A DNA stretch of 64,000 bases from Sphingomonas soli NBRC 100801 (GCF_001591025.1 NZ_BCTZ01000004.1:62001-126000), one strand, 5' to 3'. Numbered from the stretch's first letter, positions 9,103 through 17,168 are shown. The notes: generated by a model not told the origin, from the letters alone. Made by a program: numbers and translations.

Positions 9103-9882
9103 ATGCTGGAGCCAAGGGCGCTAACGCCGTCGGACATCATCGCGATATTGGCGATGGTCGCCTCGATGGCGTCGGCATTCTACACCTGGTATTCGGCGCG
9201 CAACGCCAAGCAGCAATTCGCCGAGGTGGAAAAGCGCGAGCGCGAGCATTTCCGCGAGTCCGAAAAGCGCGAAACGGAGGTGCACGTCGCCGCGAATTAT
9301 CTCGCGCTGGAGACCGCGTCGTCCAACATCTTTCAATATACCGCACAGAACGAGGCCAAGATCGCCCATCTGCGCGGGGCGGTGGCGAAGGCGTTGTGGG
9401 AGGATGAGCGTGAGACCGAGGCGCGGGGCATATTGCTCAACCTCTATTACCAGTCGCTCAACCTGTTCGAGGTCTGCGCCCGCTTCCGCCGCGACGATCT
9501 GGTCGAGGCCGAAGTGTTCGCCAGCTGGGTCGCCTGGATGGTCGAGATACTCGAGGACGATTTCTTCCGCGCGCAGTGGCCGGATCTGATCCGCTCCAAC
9601 TACACCCGCGACGTGCGCGATATCTTCGATGTCGGCGTGGAGGTCTTTCAAACCACGCTGGCGGAGGATAGACGCAACCGGGCCTTCTACGCGGCCGTCG
9701 CGGACATCATGGCGAAGAAGGTGGCCGGCAAGAAGCAGCCCTGCGCCGTGATCGCGGGCTGGCTCGATCAGATCGATGAGGAAGTGGCATGGAAATCGCT
9801 GCCGAGCAGTTCGGACTATCTCTCCAATGGGAGAAAACGGCAGTCGCGGCGCGCGAAGCCGCCGATTTCGCCGGCCGCGTAA
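9103..9882 (+). CDS. hypothetical membrane-anchored protein, DUF4760-like
   Basis: A 259-residue protein with one predicted transmembrane helix near the N-terminus (about residues 10-30, IIAILAMVASMASAFYTWYS) and then a highly charged stretch (about 33-62, KQQFAEVEKREREHFRESEK) that could form a coiled coil. The rest is a helical cytoplasmic domain rich in aromatic and acidic residues. The arrangement resembles DUF4760-type proteins, whose function is unknown to me. The start is supported by a GGGGGG-rich ribosome site just upstream. Its last 94 bases overlap the start of the acetyltransferase gene in another frame, so its basic C-terminal tail (GRKRQSRRAKPP) is read from shared DNA. Confidence 0.65.
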   Translation: MLEPRALTPSDIIAILAMVASMASAFYTWYSARNAKQQFAEVEKREREHFRESEKRETEVHVAANYLALETASSNIFQYTAQNEAKIAHLRGAVAKALWEDERETEARGILLNLYYQSLNLFEVCARFRRDDLVEAEVFASWVAWMVEILEDDFFRAQWPDLIRSNYTRDVRDIFDVGVEVFQTTLAEDRRNRAFYAAVADIMAKKVAGKKQPCAVIAGWLDQIDEEVAWKSLPSSSDYLSNGRKRQSRRAKPPISPAA

Positions 9883-10298
9883 TCGGGTTTGACACGCGCT
9901 ATATCAGCCATGGCGAGATCCAGACCGGGCTGAGCCCGGACGGCGATCAATGGGCACCCGATCTCGCCCAGCTCTACCGCGACGACTTCGCCGAACTCGG
10001 CGACGAGCGCGACCTGCTGACCTGCCGCGATGGCGGGACGATCGTCGGGATCGCGGTGGTTGCTTGGGAGGAAAGCGCGCGCCGCCGCTTCGCCGTGCTG
10101 GAGGATATGGCCGTCGAACCGTCGCGGCGTTCGCACGGCATCGGCGAGCGGCTGATCGGCGAAATCGAGGCGCGCGTGGCCGAGCGGGGGATCGAGTGGC
10201 TGTTCCTCGAAAGCGGCCTTGAGAATCACCGCGCGCACGGCTTTTTCGAACGGCACGGCTTCAAGACGGTCTCGCACGTGTTCGCCAAGCGGCTCTGA
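9789..10298 (+). CDS. GNAT family N-acetyltransferase
   Basis: A 169-residue protein with the GNAT acetyl-CoA fold. The core strand AVLEDMAVEPSRRSHGIGERL carries the (R/Q)xxGx(G/A)-type pyrophosphate loop (RRSHGIGERL), and the C-terminal LFLESGLENHRAHGFFERHG is the typical strand-4/5 and splayed region ending in FFERHGF. GNAT enzymes transfer acetyl groups to amines on small molecules, peptides or proteins; the substrate here is unknown. The ATG at 9789 lies inside the preceding gene (94-base overlap). The extra N-terminal 30 residues before HGEIQTG are not conserved GNAT sequence, so a later start is possible, although no other ATG is available. Confidence 0.85.
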   Translation: MEIAAEQFGLSLQWEKTAVAAREAADFAGRVIGFDTRYISHGEIQTGLSPDGDQWAPDLAQLYRDDFAELGDERDLLTCRDGGTIVGIAVVAWEESARRRFAVLEDMAVEPSRRSHGIGERLIGEIEARVAERGIEWLFLESGLENHRAHGFFERHGFKTVSHVFAKRL

Positions 10299-10381
10299 TC
10301 GAAAGGCCGCGCGGCCGCGTTAACCCCACGCGCCTCCCGCACGTCTCACTGCTACACACCGCGCAGGCAGGAGACGAAGCG

Positions 10382-10849
10382 ATGACGGAAGATGCGGTAC
10401 TGATCCTCGGGCTGGCGCTGGTGGCGAGCACCGCGCTCATCGCCCTCGCGCTCGGCAATTGGCATCGCGGCCGCCTCGCCGAACTTGCCCTGCGCGAGCG
10501 CGAGCGCACTTTGCTCCGCCTCACCGAGCGCTTCGGCACCGCCGACGAGTTCGTCGAATTCGCCCGCTCGCCCGAGGCCGAGGCGCTGTTCGCGACGATG
10601 GATTCTCCCACGGCCATCGCCCGGCGGCTGCTCGCGATGGTGGGAGTGGCGATCGTCCTGCTCGCCCTCGCCATCGGCTTCTGGGTGACCAGCCTCGGCG
10701 TCCCCGGCGATGCCGACATCGACCTCGTCCGCGAAGCCGATTGGGCGCGCTGGTGGGCTGTGCTCTCCGCAGCCTCGGGCGCGGGGCTGCTCGCCGCCAG
10801 CGCGGTCTGTGCCCGGCTCGGCCGGCGCTGGGGCGTGCTCGGCGGGTGA
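10382..10849 (+). CDS. hypothetical multi-pass membrane protein upstream of an ECF sigma factor
   Basis: A 155-residue protein with three hydrophobic segments (about residues 5-25, 83-104 and 126-147) separated by a charged, Arg/Glu-rich cytoplasmic loop (about 28-75, LAELALRERERTLLRLTERF). No family is recognised. The start has a good ribosome site (CAGGAGACGAAGCG before ATG). Its stop TGA overlaps the GTG start of the sigma factor (GTGA), so the two are almost certainly co-translated. It could sense a membrane signal or help hold the sigma factor inactive; that is inference from context only. Confidence 0.7.
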   Translation: MTEDAVLILGLALVASTALIALALGNWHRGRLAELALRERERTLLRLTERFGTADEFVEFARSPEAEALFATMDSPTAIARRLLAMVGVAIVLLALAIGFWVTSLGVPGDADIDLVREADWARWWAVLSAASGAGLLAASAVCARLGRRWGVLGG

Positions 10850-11331
10850 CCAGCCCGGCCTATCGCCGGTTCGCCACCTTTTACGGAGCGCATTTCCGCG
10901 CGCTCTGGGCCTATCTCGTGCGCATCGGCGCCGAGCGGTCGCTCGCCGAGGATCTCGCCCAGGAAGCGTTCGTCCGCTGGTCCGCAAGCCCGGCCGCCGA
11001 ATGGGAAGATTCCCGCGCCCGCAGCTACCTCTTCACGATCGGCACGCGGCTGCTGACCGATCACTGGCGCAAGCAGCGCCGATTGGTCGCATGGGAAGAG
11101 GCCGACGGCGCGGCGCTTTCCTGCGAGATCGCCGCCAGCCCGCTCTTTTCCGGCCGCGCCTGGGCCGCGCTCGGCAAGCGCCAGCAGCAATTGCTCTGGC
11201 TCGCCTATGTCGAGGAATTCTCTCACGACGAGATCGCCGCGATCACCGGCCTCGCCTCGCCGAGCGTCCGCGTATTGCTCTCCCGCGCCCGTGCGGCGCT
11301 CGCTTCCCGCCTAGGAAATCAGGATGCATGA
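10846..11331 (+). CDS. RNA polymerase sigma factor, ECF family
   Basis: A 161-residue ECF sigma factor. Region 2 spans about residues 8-75 and includes RSLAEDLAQEAFVRW (core binding) and RSYLFTIGTRLLTDHWRKQ (-10 recognition). Region 4 spans about 108-158 with RQQQLLWLAYVEEFSHDEIA and a helix-turn-helix ending SPSVRVLLSRARAAL. Regions 1 and 3 are absent, as expected for ECF factors. The GTG start at 10846 overlaps the upstream membrane-protein stop by four bases, and its own end overlaps the next gene by 8 bases. The three genes form a tight membrane protein / sigma / membrane protein cassette. The target regulon cannot be read from this window. Confidence 0.9.
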   Translation: MTSPAYRRFATFYGAHFRALWAYLVRIGAERSLAEDLAQEAFVRWSASPAAEWEDSRARSYLFTIGTRLLTDHWRKQRRLVAWEEADGAALSCEIAASPLFSGRAWAALGKRQQQLLWLAYVEEFSHDEIAAITGLASPSVRVLLSRARAALASRLGNQDA

Positions 11332-11617
11332 CGATCCCGTCATCGCCGCGCTCCGCCGCGATGCTGCCCTGCTTCGCGAAGAAGCGCCCCCGCTCGACAC
11401 CAGCGCAGCGTGGCACCGCATGCGCGCCGCCCGCGCCGCGCGGTTGCAGCGCGTGCTCAACGGCTGCGCCTGGGGCCTCCGCCTCGGGCTTGCGGCCGCG
11501 CTCGCCGGCGCTTGCGCCATCGCCCCGCGCACCGCGCTCGGCCTGCTCCCCGCGCTCGGCTTGCTCTTCTGGCTGAGCACCGGCATCGCCACGCCGTTTC
11601 GGAGCCGCGCGAACTAG
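11324..11617 (+). CDS. small membrane protein, candidate anti-sigma partner
   Basis: A 97-residue protein whose N-terminal half is soluble and charged (DPVIAALRRDAALLREEAPP, then a Trp-His-Arg-rich helix) and whose C-terminal half has two hydrophobic segments (about residues 50-68 and 72-88). Its ATG overlaps the end of the ECF sigma gene by 8 bases, so it is translated with it. A short cytoplasmic helix attached to membrane helices directly downstream of an ECF sigma is the common layout of anti-sigma factors. No zinc-finger (HxxxCxxC) motif is present, and the function is inferred from position. Confidence 0.65.
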   Translation: MHDDPVIAALRRDAALLREEAPPLDTSAAWHRMRAARAARLQRVLNGCAWGLRLGLAAALAGACAIAPRTALGLLPALGLLFWLSTGIATPFRSRAN

Positions 11618-11631
11618 GCTAGCCTCGCGCC

Positions 11632-12408
11632 ATGACGATCGAGCTCAGCGACTTCGAAGCCGGCGAGGAGCTGGAAGGCAGCTACAGGAAGGCGCTGAGG
11701 AAGCTCCAGAAGCGCCTCGCGCACATCCATTACGCCCATATCATCCATGGCAATCGCGCGATCGTGATGTTCGAGGGCTGGGACGCGGCGGGGAAGGGCG
11801 GGATCATCGAGCGGCTCACCGCCGGCTGGGACCCGCGCTTCTTCCATGTCTGGCCGATCTCGGCACCCACGGGGATCGAGAAGCGACACGATTTCCTCTG
11901 GCGCTTTCGCAAGCGGCTGCCCAAGCCGCGCGAAATCGCGATTTTCGATCGCAGCTGGTATGGCCGCGTGCTCGTCGAGCGCGTCGAAGGCTTCGCCACC
12001 GAAGGCGAGTGGAAGGCGGGCTATGGCCAGATCAACGCGTTCGAAGCCGAGCAGCTCGCCGCCGGCACCAATCTGGTCAAGGTCTTCGTCCACATCACCC
12101 AGAAGGAGCAGGACAAGCGCTTTCGCGACCGGCTGATCGACCGGTGGAAGCGCTGGAAGACCGGGCTGGAGGATTATCGCAATCGCGCCCGCCGCGCCGA
12201 TTACCTGGTGGCGATGGACGAGATGTTCGCGCGCACCGATACCCCGGCCGCCCCATGGATCGTGATCGACGGCAATAACAAGAAAGCCGCACGCATCGCC
12301 GCGCTCACCGCGATCGCGGACGCGCTGGAGGCCAAGGTGTCGATGGAACCGCCTGTGCTCGATCCGGAGGTGGAGAAGGTCGCCCGCGCCGCGCTCGACA
12401 AGCTCTGA
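11632..12408 (+). CDS. ppk2: polyphosphate kinase 2 family protein
   Basis: A 258-residue PPK2-family enzyme that uses polyphosphate to phosphorylate nucleotides (or the reverse). It shows the family's Walker A segment FEGWDAAGKGGIIERL (about residues 46-61), the Walker B/lid start IFDRSWYGRVLVERVEGF, and the conserved HITQKEQDKRFRDRLID and RRADYLVAMDEMFARTDT segments. Whether it is specific for NDPs or also accepts NMPs cannot be decided by eye. It lies 14 bases after the sigma-factor cassette, so it could be read from the same transcript, and 8 kb from ppk1-ppx. Confidence 0.95.
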   Translation: MTIELSDFEAGEELEGSYRKALRKLQKRLAHIHYAHIIHGNRAIVMFEGWDAAGKGGIIERLTAGWDPRFFHVWPISAPTGIEKRHDFLWRFRKRLPKPREIAIFDRSWYGRVLVERVEGFATEGEWKAGYGQINAFEAEQLAAGTNLVKVFVHITQKEQDKRFRDRLIDRWKRWKTGLEDYRNRARRADYLVAMDEMFARTDTPAAPWIVIDGNNKKAARIAALTAIADALEAKVSMEPPVLDPEVEKVARAALDKL

Positions 12409-12423
12409 CCCCGAGACCTGCCG

Positions 12424-13053
12424 TCAGGCCGGCGCGAACTCCCCGTCTTCGCCCATCAGGTGGAGAACGCCATCGTTGATCGCGAAATAGGCGCCGTGTA
12501 GCCGCAGCGTGCCCGCCGCTTCGCGTTCCGGAATGCAAGGGAAAGTGCGCAGGTTCGCCAGCGATACACGCACCGTCTCCAGCTCCAGCGCGCGGATCGC
12601 TTCCGGCCCGTCGCCAAGCTCGTCCACGATCCGGTCGCGCGCTTCGTCCAGCATGTCGACCCAATGCGCGATGAAGCCACCCGCGCCCGGAGCCCTGCCT
12701 TCGAAACTGCGCGAAATCGCCGCATGCACGCCGCCGCACATACCGTGGCCGAGCACCACGATCTCCGGCACCTCAAGCTGCGTCACCGCAAACTCCAGCG
12801 CCGCCGAGACGCCGTGCCGCCCGCCGCCCAGCTCGAATGGCGGGACGAGATTGGCGATGTTGCGCACCACGAAGATTTCACCCGGCACGGTATCGAATAT
12901 CTGCGCGGGATCGACGCGACTGTCGGAGCAGGCGATCACCATGACGCGGGGGTTCTGGCCCTCGGTCAGTTCCTCCCAGCGCTCGCGGTGGCGGCGATAC
13001 TCGCTCGTGCGGAAACGCTGATAGCCGTCGAGCAGGTCGGTAAAATCGGTCAT
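12424..13053 (-). CDS. carbonic anhydrase, beta class
   Basis: A 209-residue beta-carbonic anhydrase interconverting CO2 and bicarbonate. The zinc site is complete: Cys-Asp-Arg in VIACSDSRVDPAQIFD (about residues 41-48) and His-x-x-Cys in VLGHGMCGGVHAA (about 100-108). The conserved VRNIANLVPPFE segment is also present. I start it at the ATG at 13053 (MTDFTDLLDGYQ). The open frame continues 70 codons upstream, but that part lacks family similarity and would overlap lipA on the other strand. It converges with ppk2, with 15 bases between the stops. Confidence 0.95.
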   Translation of the reverse strand: MTDFTDLLDGYQRFRTSEYRRHRERWEELTEGQNPRVMVIACSDSRVDPAQIFDTVPGEIFVVRNIANLVPPFELGGGRHGVSAALEFAVTQLEVPEIVVLGHGMCGGVHAAISRSFEGRAPGAGGFIAHWVDMLDEARDRIVDELGDGPEAIRALELETVRVSLANLRTFPCIPEREAAGTLRLHGAYFAINDGVLHLMGEDGEFAPA

Positions 13054-13115
13054 GGCTCGTCCATTAGGAGCGCGCTGCGGTTGTGTCATCCCGGTCGCAG
13101 GGCTATCTGGCGCGC

Positions 13116-14042
13116 ATGAACGAGATTTCGCCGCTTCCGCGCCCCGAACGTGTCCGCAAGCCGGACTGGATCCGGGTGAAGGCACCGACTTCGCAGGGGT
13201 TTGCCGCGACTCGCGCGCTGATGCGCTCGAAGAGCCTGACCACGGTGTGCGAGGAAGCCGCATGCCCCAATATCGGCGAATGCTGGTCCAAGAAGCACGC
13301 GACCGTGATGATCTTGGGCGATACGTGCACGCGCGCCTGCGCCTTCTGCAACGTCAAGACCGGCATGCCGCGCGCCGTGGACCCGATGGAGCCGCAAAAC
13401 GTAGCGGATGCGGCGGCACAGATGGGGCTGTCCCACATCGTCATCACTTCCGTGGACCGCGACGATTTACCGGACGGCGGCGCGAAGCAGTTCGTCAAGG
13501 TGATCGAGGCGATCCGCAAGTCGAACCCGACCACCACCATCGAGATCCTCACCCCCGATTTCCGCAACAAGCACGAACAGGCGATCGAGATGATCGTCGC
13601 TGCGCGGCCCGACGTGTACAACCACAATCTCGAAACCGTGCCCAGGCTCTACCCCACGATCCGCCCGGGTGCGCGTTATTATGCGTCGCTGCGCCTGCTG
13701 GAGACGGTGAAGCGGCTCGATCCGTCGATCTTCACCAAGTCCGGCGTGATGTTGGGGCTGGGAGAGGAGCGTCTGGAAGTCCATCAGGTGATGGACGACA
13801 TGCGCTCGGCCGACGTGGATTTCCTCACGATGGGCCAGTATCTCCAGCCCACGCCGCGCCATGCCAAGGTGCAGGAATTCGTCACTCCCGCCGCGTTCGA
13901 CAGCTATGGTGCGATCGCACGCGCCAAGGGCTTCCTGCTCGTCGCTTCCTCGCCGCTGACGCGTTCGAGCTATCACGCGGGCGACGATTTCGAAAAGATG
14001 CGCGCCAATCGCGAGGCGAAGCTGGCGAAGGTGACGGCATGA
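13116..14042 (+). CDS. lipA: lipoyl synthase
   Basis: A 308-residue radical-SAM enzyme that inserts two sulfurs into octanoyl groups on lipoyl domains. Both iron-sulfur sites are visible: the auxiliary cluster [12 protein letters not shown] (CX4CX5C, about residues 47-58) and the radical-SAM cluster CTRACAFC (CX3CX2C, about 73-80). Conserved [19 protein letters not shown] and [12 protein letters not shown] segments are present. The ATG at 13116 ([20 protein letters not shown]) gives the usual N-terminus; an in-frame ATG/GTG region 11 codons upstream is less likely. A paired palindrome begins 7 bases after its stop. Confidence 0.97.
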   Translation: MNEISPLPRPERVRKPDWIRVKAPTSQGFAATRALMRSKSLTTVCEEAACPNIGECWSKKHATVMILGDTCTRACAFCNVKTGMPRAVDPMEPQNVADAAAQMGLSHIVITSVDRDDLPDGGAKQFVKVIEAIRKSNPTTTIEILTPDFRNKHEQAIEMIVAARPDVYNHNLETVPRLYPTIRPGARYYASLRLLETVKRLDPSIFTKSGVMLGLGEERLEVHQVMDDMRSADVDFLTMGQYLQPTPRHAKVQEFVTPAAFDSYGAIARAKGFLLVASSPLTRSSYHAGDDFEKMRANREAKLAKVTA

Positions 14043-14048
14043 TCATGC

Positions 14049-14128
14049 CGTCATCCCGGCGAAAGCCGGGATCTCGCGCCCGAACCGCTCCGCCAATCTG
14101 GGAGGCACCGGTTTTCGCCGGGTCGACG
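14049..14128. repeat. REPIN-like paired palindrome, copy 2
   Basis: An 80 bp element between lipA and the COQ10-like gene. The left arm is CGTCATCCCGGCGAAAGCCG, a hairpin with a GAAA-type loop. The right arm, CGGTTTTCGCCGGGTCGACG, is the same sequence inverted with a few changes. It ends only 4 bases before the TTG start of the next gene, leaving no room for an ordinary ribosome site outside the element. Confidence 0.9.
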
Positions 14129-14132
14129 GGTT

Positions 14133-14624
14133 TTGCCCAAGCATAACGAAACCCGTCAGCTTCCCTATACCCCCGAGCAGATGTTCGATCTGGTCGCGGA
14201 CGTCGCGCTTTATGCCGAGTTCCTGCCCTGGGTAACCGCGGTGCGCGTCCGCTCGAACAGCGAGAGCGAGATGGTCGCGGACCTGATCGTCGGCTTCAAG
14301 GGGCTGCGTGAGAGCTTCACGTCACGGGTCAGCAAGCAGCGCCCGGAGCATATCCGCGTCGATTATCTCGAAGGCCCGCTCAAGCACCTCAACAATGACT
14401 GGAAGTTCCGGTCGGACGGGCAGGGCGGCTGCTATGTCGATTTCTGCGTCGATTTCGCGTTCAAGAACCGCATGTTCGAGATGCTGGCAGGGCAGGTATT
14501 CGATCGCGCGCTGCGCAAGATGATCGGCGCTTTCGAGGAGCGCGCCGCGAAGCTCTACGCCGGCTCCGCTGCTCCGTCGGCCGCGTCCGGCATCAGCAAG
14601 TCGAGCGCGCACAACGCCGCCTGA
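14133..14624 (+). CDS. COQ10/RatA-like START-domain protein
   Basis: A 163-residue member of the polyketide-cyclase/START family (COQ10 and RatA). The N-terminal MPKHNETRQLPYTPEQMFDL and LYAEFLPWVTAVRV are characteristic, as is the GPLKHLNNDWKFRSD segment. In mitochondria and alphaproteobacteria these proteins bind ubiquinone or a precursor and support respiration; the E. coli relative RatA was proposed to block 70S ribosome formation. A COQ10-like role is more likely here. The start is an unusual TTG immediately after a palindrome, but the family N-terminus fixes it. The last 70 bases overlap the end of the convergent cinA-like gene. Confidence 0.85.
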   Translation: MPKHNETRQLPYTPEQMFDLVADVALYAEFLPWVTAVRVRSNSESEMVADLIVGFKGLRESFTSRVSKQRPEHIRVDYLEGPLKHLNNDWKFRSDGQGGCYVDFCVDFAFKNRMFEMLAGQVFDRALRKMIGAFEERAAKLYAGSAAPSAASGISKSSAHNAA

Positions 14625-15085
14625 AGCCGCACGCCGCCGCGGCCATTATTCTCCAGCAGCCGCGAATCCGCGACGATGTGCTGCGGATCTGCGCCGCGCA
14701 CGGCTTGCGCGAACACCACGGTGCCCACCGGCTTCTTCTCGCTGCCGCCATCGGGCCCGGCGATCCCCGTGATCGCCACCGCGACATCTGCGTTCGAGCG
14801 GCGCAGCGCGCCCTGCGCCATGCTCCAGGCCACCGCGATCGAGACCGAGCCGAACGTCTCCAGCACGTCGCTGCTGACCTTCAGCACCTCCTGCTTGGCT
14901 TCGTTGGAATAGGTGACGAATCCAGCGTCAAACACGTCGGACGAGCCCGGAATCTCGGTGAGCGCCGCGCTGACCAGGCCACCGGTGCAGCTTTCCGCAA
15001 CCGCGATGCGCCGGCCCACGGCGCGATTGGCCTCAAGCACCTTGCGCGCCGCTTCGATCAGCTTGGCCGGAAGAATCGTGTCCAT
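14555..15085 (-). CDS. pncC: CinA-family nicotinamide-nucleotide amidase
   Basis: A 176-residue stand-alone C-terminal CinA domain, which deamidates nicotinamide mononucleotide to nicotinic acid mononucleotide in the pyridine-nucleotide salvage cycle. Conserved blocks are IAVAESCTGGLVSAALTEIP (about residues 27-46), GFVTYSNEAKQEVL, and AVAITGIAGPDGGSEKKPVGTV. There is no N-terminal MoCF-like domain, as in E. coli YgaD/PncC. Its 3' end overlaps the convergent COQ10-like gene by 70 bases, so the last 23 codons of each are read from both strands. Confidence 0.93.
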   Translation of the reverse strand: MDTILPAKLIEAARKVLEANRAVGRRIAVAESCTGGLVSAALTEIPGSSDVFDAGFVTYSNEAKQEVLKVSSDVLETFGSVSIAVAWSMAQGALRRSNADVAVAITGIAGPDGGSEKKPVGTVVFAQAVRGADPQHIVADSRLLENNGRGGVRLQAALCALDLLMPDAADGAAEPA

Positions 15086-15172
15086 AAGCGTCGGGCCTCT
15101 GCCACCGGAATGTGGGTAAGGCTAGCGCGAAGTGCGAGGGAGAGGGCAAGCCGTTCGCCAGCCACCCTATCG

Positions 15173-16294
15173 TCACCCCGGCACGCGCACCGTCGCGACC
15201 GCCTGCGCTGCCATGCCTTCGCTGCGGCCGGTGAAGCCGAGCCGCTCGGTGGTTGTCGCCTTCACGCTCACACAATTCACCGGAAGCTCTAAAACCCCCG
15301 CAATGTTGGCCCGGATCGCTTCGCGGTGCGGGCCGATCTTGGGGGCCTCGCAGATGATCGTCAGGTCGATGAAGTCGATCACGCCACCCTCCGCGCGGAC
15401 GAGCCGGACCGCATGCTCCAGGAACTGCGCCGATCGCGCGCCGCGCCACCTCGCGTCGCTGGGCGGGAAGTGCATGCCGATATCGCCCGCGCCGATGGTG
15501 CCGAGCAAAGCGTCGGTGATCGCATGCAGCGCGACATCGGCATCGCTATGCCCGGAAAGTCCATGGCTGTGCGGCACCAGCACGCCGCCCAGCCACAATT
15601 CCTCCCCCACGGCGAAGCGATGCACGTCATAGCCTTGCGCGGTGCGCACGCGCATCTGCGCGGCATGGCGCGCCTCGGCGGCTTCGAAATCGGCGGGGTG
15701 CGTGATCTTTTCCAGCTCGATGGCTCCTTCGACGATTGCAACGTCATGCCCCAGCGCGCGGACCATTTGCCCATCGTCGGTCGCTTCGCGATCGACCGGC
15801 CATGCGGCATGCGCCTGGCGCAGCGCGTCGGTGCGAAAGGCCTGCGGCGTCTGCACCCGTGTCAGCCCGTCGCGCGGAACCAATTCTCCCGCGGCGGACA
15901 CCAAAGTATCGGCGAGCGGCAGGCCGGGGATCGCGCCTTGATGATCGTCAAGCGCGTCCAGCAACCGATCGATCACGGCGGCGGTCAGGAAGGGACGGGC
16001 TGCGTCGTGCACCAGCACGCGCTCCGCATCGATGGCGGCGAGCCCGTTCGACACCGATTCCCGCCGCGTTGCCCCGCCGATCACGAAGGGGACTTCGCCC
16101 AGCGCATCGGCAAGCAGCGATTCTTGTCCATCGCCGATCACCACCAGCACCGCATCGATGGCCGGGTGGGCGCAGAGCGCGGCATAGCTGTGCGCCAGCA
16201 TCGGCTTGCCGGACAGCATCGCAAACTGCTTGGGAACGCCACCGCCGGCGCGAACGCCCTGTCCTGCGGCAACGATTATAGCGGAGGTCTTCAT
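15173..16294 (-). CDS. ispDF: bifunctional IspD/IspF enzyme of the MEP isoprenoid pathway
   Basis: A 373-residue fusion. The N-terminal part (about 1-210) is 2-C-methyl-D-erythritol 4-phosphate cytidylyltransferase with the nucleotide loop IIVAAGQGVRAGGGVPKQF and VLVHDAARPFL. The C-terminal part (about 214-373) is 2,4-cyclodiphosphate synthase with YDVHRF, LGGVLVPHSHGLSGHSDADV (metal His/Asp) and GDIGMHFPPSD. Fused IspDF is common in alphaproteobacteria. It provides steps 2 and 4 of the pathway whose step 1, dxr, is 3 kb away on the other strand. The final codons (RVPG, stop) lie on a half-site resembling the palindrome family (see rejected items). Confidence 0.97.
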   Translation of the reverse strand: MKTSAIIVAAGQGVRAGGGVPKQFAMLSGKPMLAHSYAALCAHPAIDAVLVVIGDGQESLLADALGEVPFVIGGATRRESVSNGLAAIDAERVLVHDAARPFLTAAVIDRLLDALDDHQGAIPGLPLADTLVSAAGELVPRDGLTRVQTPQAFRTDALRQAHAAWPVDREATDDGQMVRALGHDVAIVEGAIELEKITHPADFEAAEARHAAQMRVRTAQGYDVHRFAVGEELWLGGVLVPHSHGLSGHSDADVALHAITDALLGTIGAGDIGMHFPPSDARWRGARSAQFLEHAVRLVRAEGGVIDFIDLTIICEAPKIGPHREAIRANIAGVLELPVNCVSVKATTTERLGFTGRSEGMAAQAVATVRVPG

Positions 16295-16443
16295 CGCGAG
16301 CGGCCTAGCCCAGTTGGACGAGGGAGGGTAGGGGCCGGTGGAACCGCGCGTTCTTTACCAGCGTGCCCATCTCCGCTTGTCCCTGCGCCGCCGCCCGCCT
16401 AAGGTCCGCGCCGCTCCCTTACCCCCTCTTTGCCAAGGCTAAA

Positions 16444-17160
16444 ATGACCGCGCGCTACAAACGAATTTTGCTCAAGCTTTCGGGCGAGGTGCTGATGGGC
16501 GAAAGTGGCCTGTCGATCGATCCGGATGTGATCGCGCGCGTGGCAGAAGAGATCGCCGATGTTCGCAAGCAGGGCTATGAGCTGTGCGTCGTCGTTGGCG
16601 GCGGCAACATCTTTCGCGGCATATCGGGCGCGGCGCGCGGCATGGATCGCGCGACCGGCGACTATATGGGCATGCTCGCCACGGTGATGAACGCGCTCGC
16701 AGTGCAGAATGCGCTTGAGAAGATGGGCGTGGAAACCCGCGTCCAGTCAGCGATTCCGATGGCCAGCGTGTGCGAGCCCTTCATCCGCCGCCGCGCCGAG
16801 CGGCATCTGGAAAAGGGCCGGATCGTGATCTTCGCCGCCGGCACCGGCAGCCCCTTCTTCACAACCGATTCGGGCGCAGCGCTCCGCGCCGCCGAGATGA
16901 AGTGCGATGCGCTGTTCAAGGGCACGTCAGTGGACGGCGTATATGATGCCGATCCCAAGAAGGTGGCGAGTGCAAAGCGTTATGAAACAGTAACATACGA
17001 TACCGTGCTCTCAGACAATTTGAAGGTCATGGACGCATCGGCAGTTGCGCTGTGCCGCGACAACAATATCCCGATCGTCGTTTTCAACATCCGCGAGCGC
17101 GGCAATCTTGCCCGCGTGCTCAAGGGTGAAGCCACTGCGACGGTCGTTCAGGCCGCATAG
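16444..17160 (+). CDS. pyrH: UMP kinase
   Basis: A 238-residue bacterial UMP kinase of the amino-acid-kinase fold, converting UMP to UDP. It begins [20 protein letters not shown], the conserved nucleotide/phosphate loop, and carries [28 protein letters not shown] and the [10 protein letters not shown] segment. The frame stays open upstream to 16363, but the ATG at 16444 gives the family N-terminus. It heads the co-directional pyrH-frr-uppS-cdsA-dxr-rseP-bamA run, with frr 8 bases downstream. rpsB and tsf, which often precede pyrH, are instead at 46.7-48.6 kb on the minus strand. Confidence 0.97.
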   Translation: MTARYKRILLKLSGEVLMGESGLSIDPDVIARVAEEIADVRKQGYELCVVVGGGNIFRGISGAARGMDRATGDYMGMLATVMNALAVQNALEKMGVETRVQSAIPMASVCEPFIRRRAERHLEKGRIVIFAAGTGSPFFTTDSGAALRAAEMKCDALFKGTSVDGVYDADPKKVASAKRYETVTYDTVLSDNLKVMDASAVALCRDNNIPIVVFNIRERGNLARVLKGEATATVVQAA

Positions 17161-17168
17161 GAGAATAT

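Noticed and set aside
13083..13110. GTCATCCCGG near the lipA start resembling a repeat end
   Set aside because: Only about 10 bases match and no hairpin follows.
13054..13263. 70-codon N-terminal extension of the carbonic anhydrase
   Set aside because: Low-complexity sequence without family similarity, overlapping lipA; the ATG at 13053 gives a complete enzyme.
15165..15190. Palindrome-like half (CGTCACCCCGGCACGCGC) at the ispDF stop codon
   Set aside because: It resembles one arm of the repeat family but cannot form its hairpin and has no partner arm; probably chance or an old remnant.
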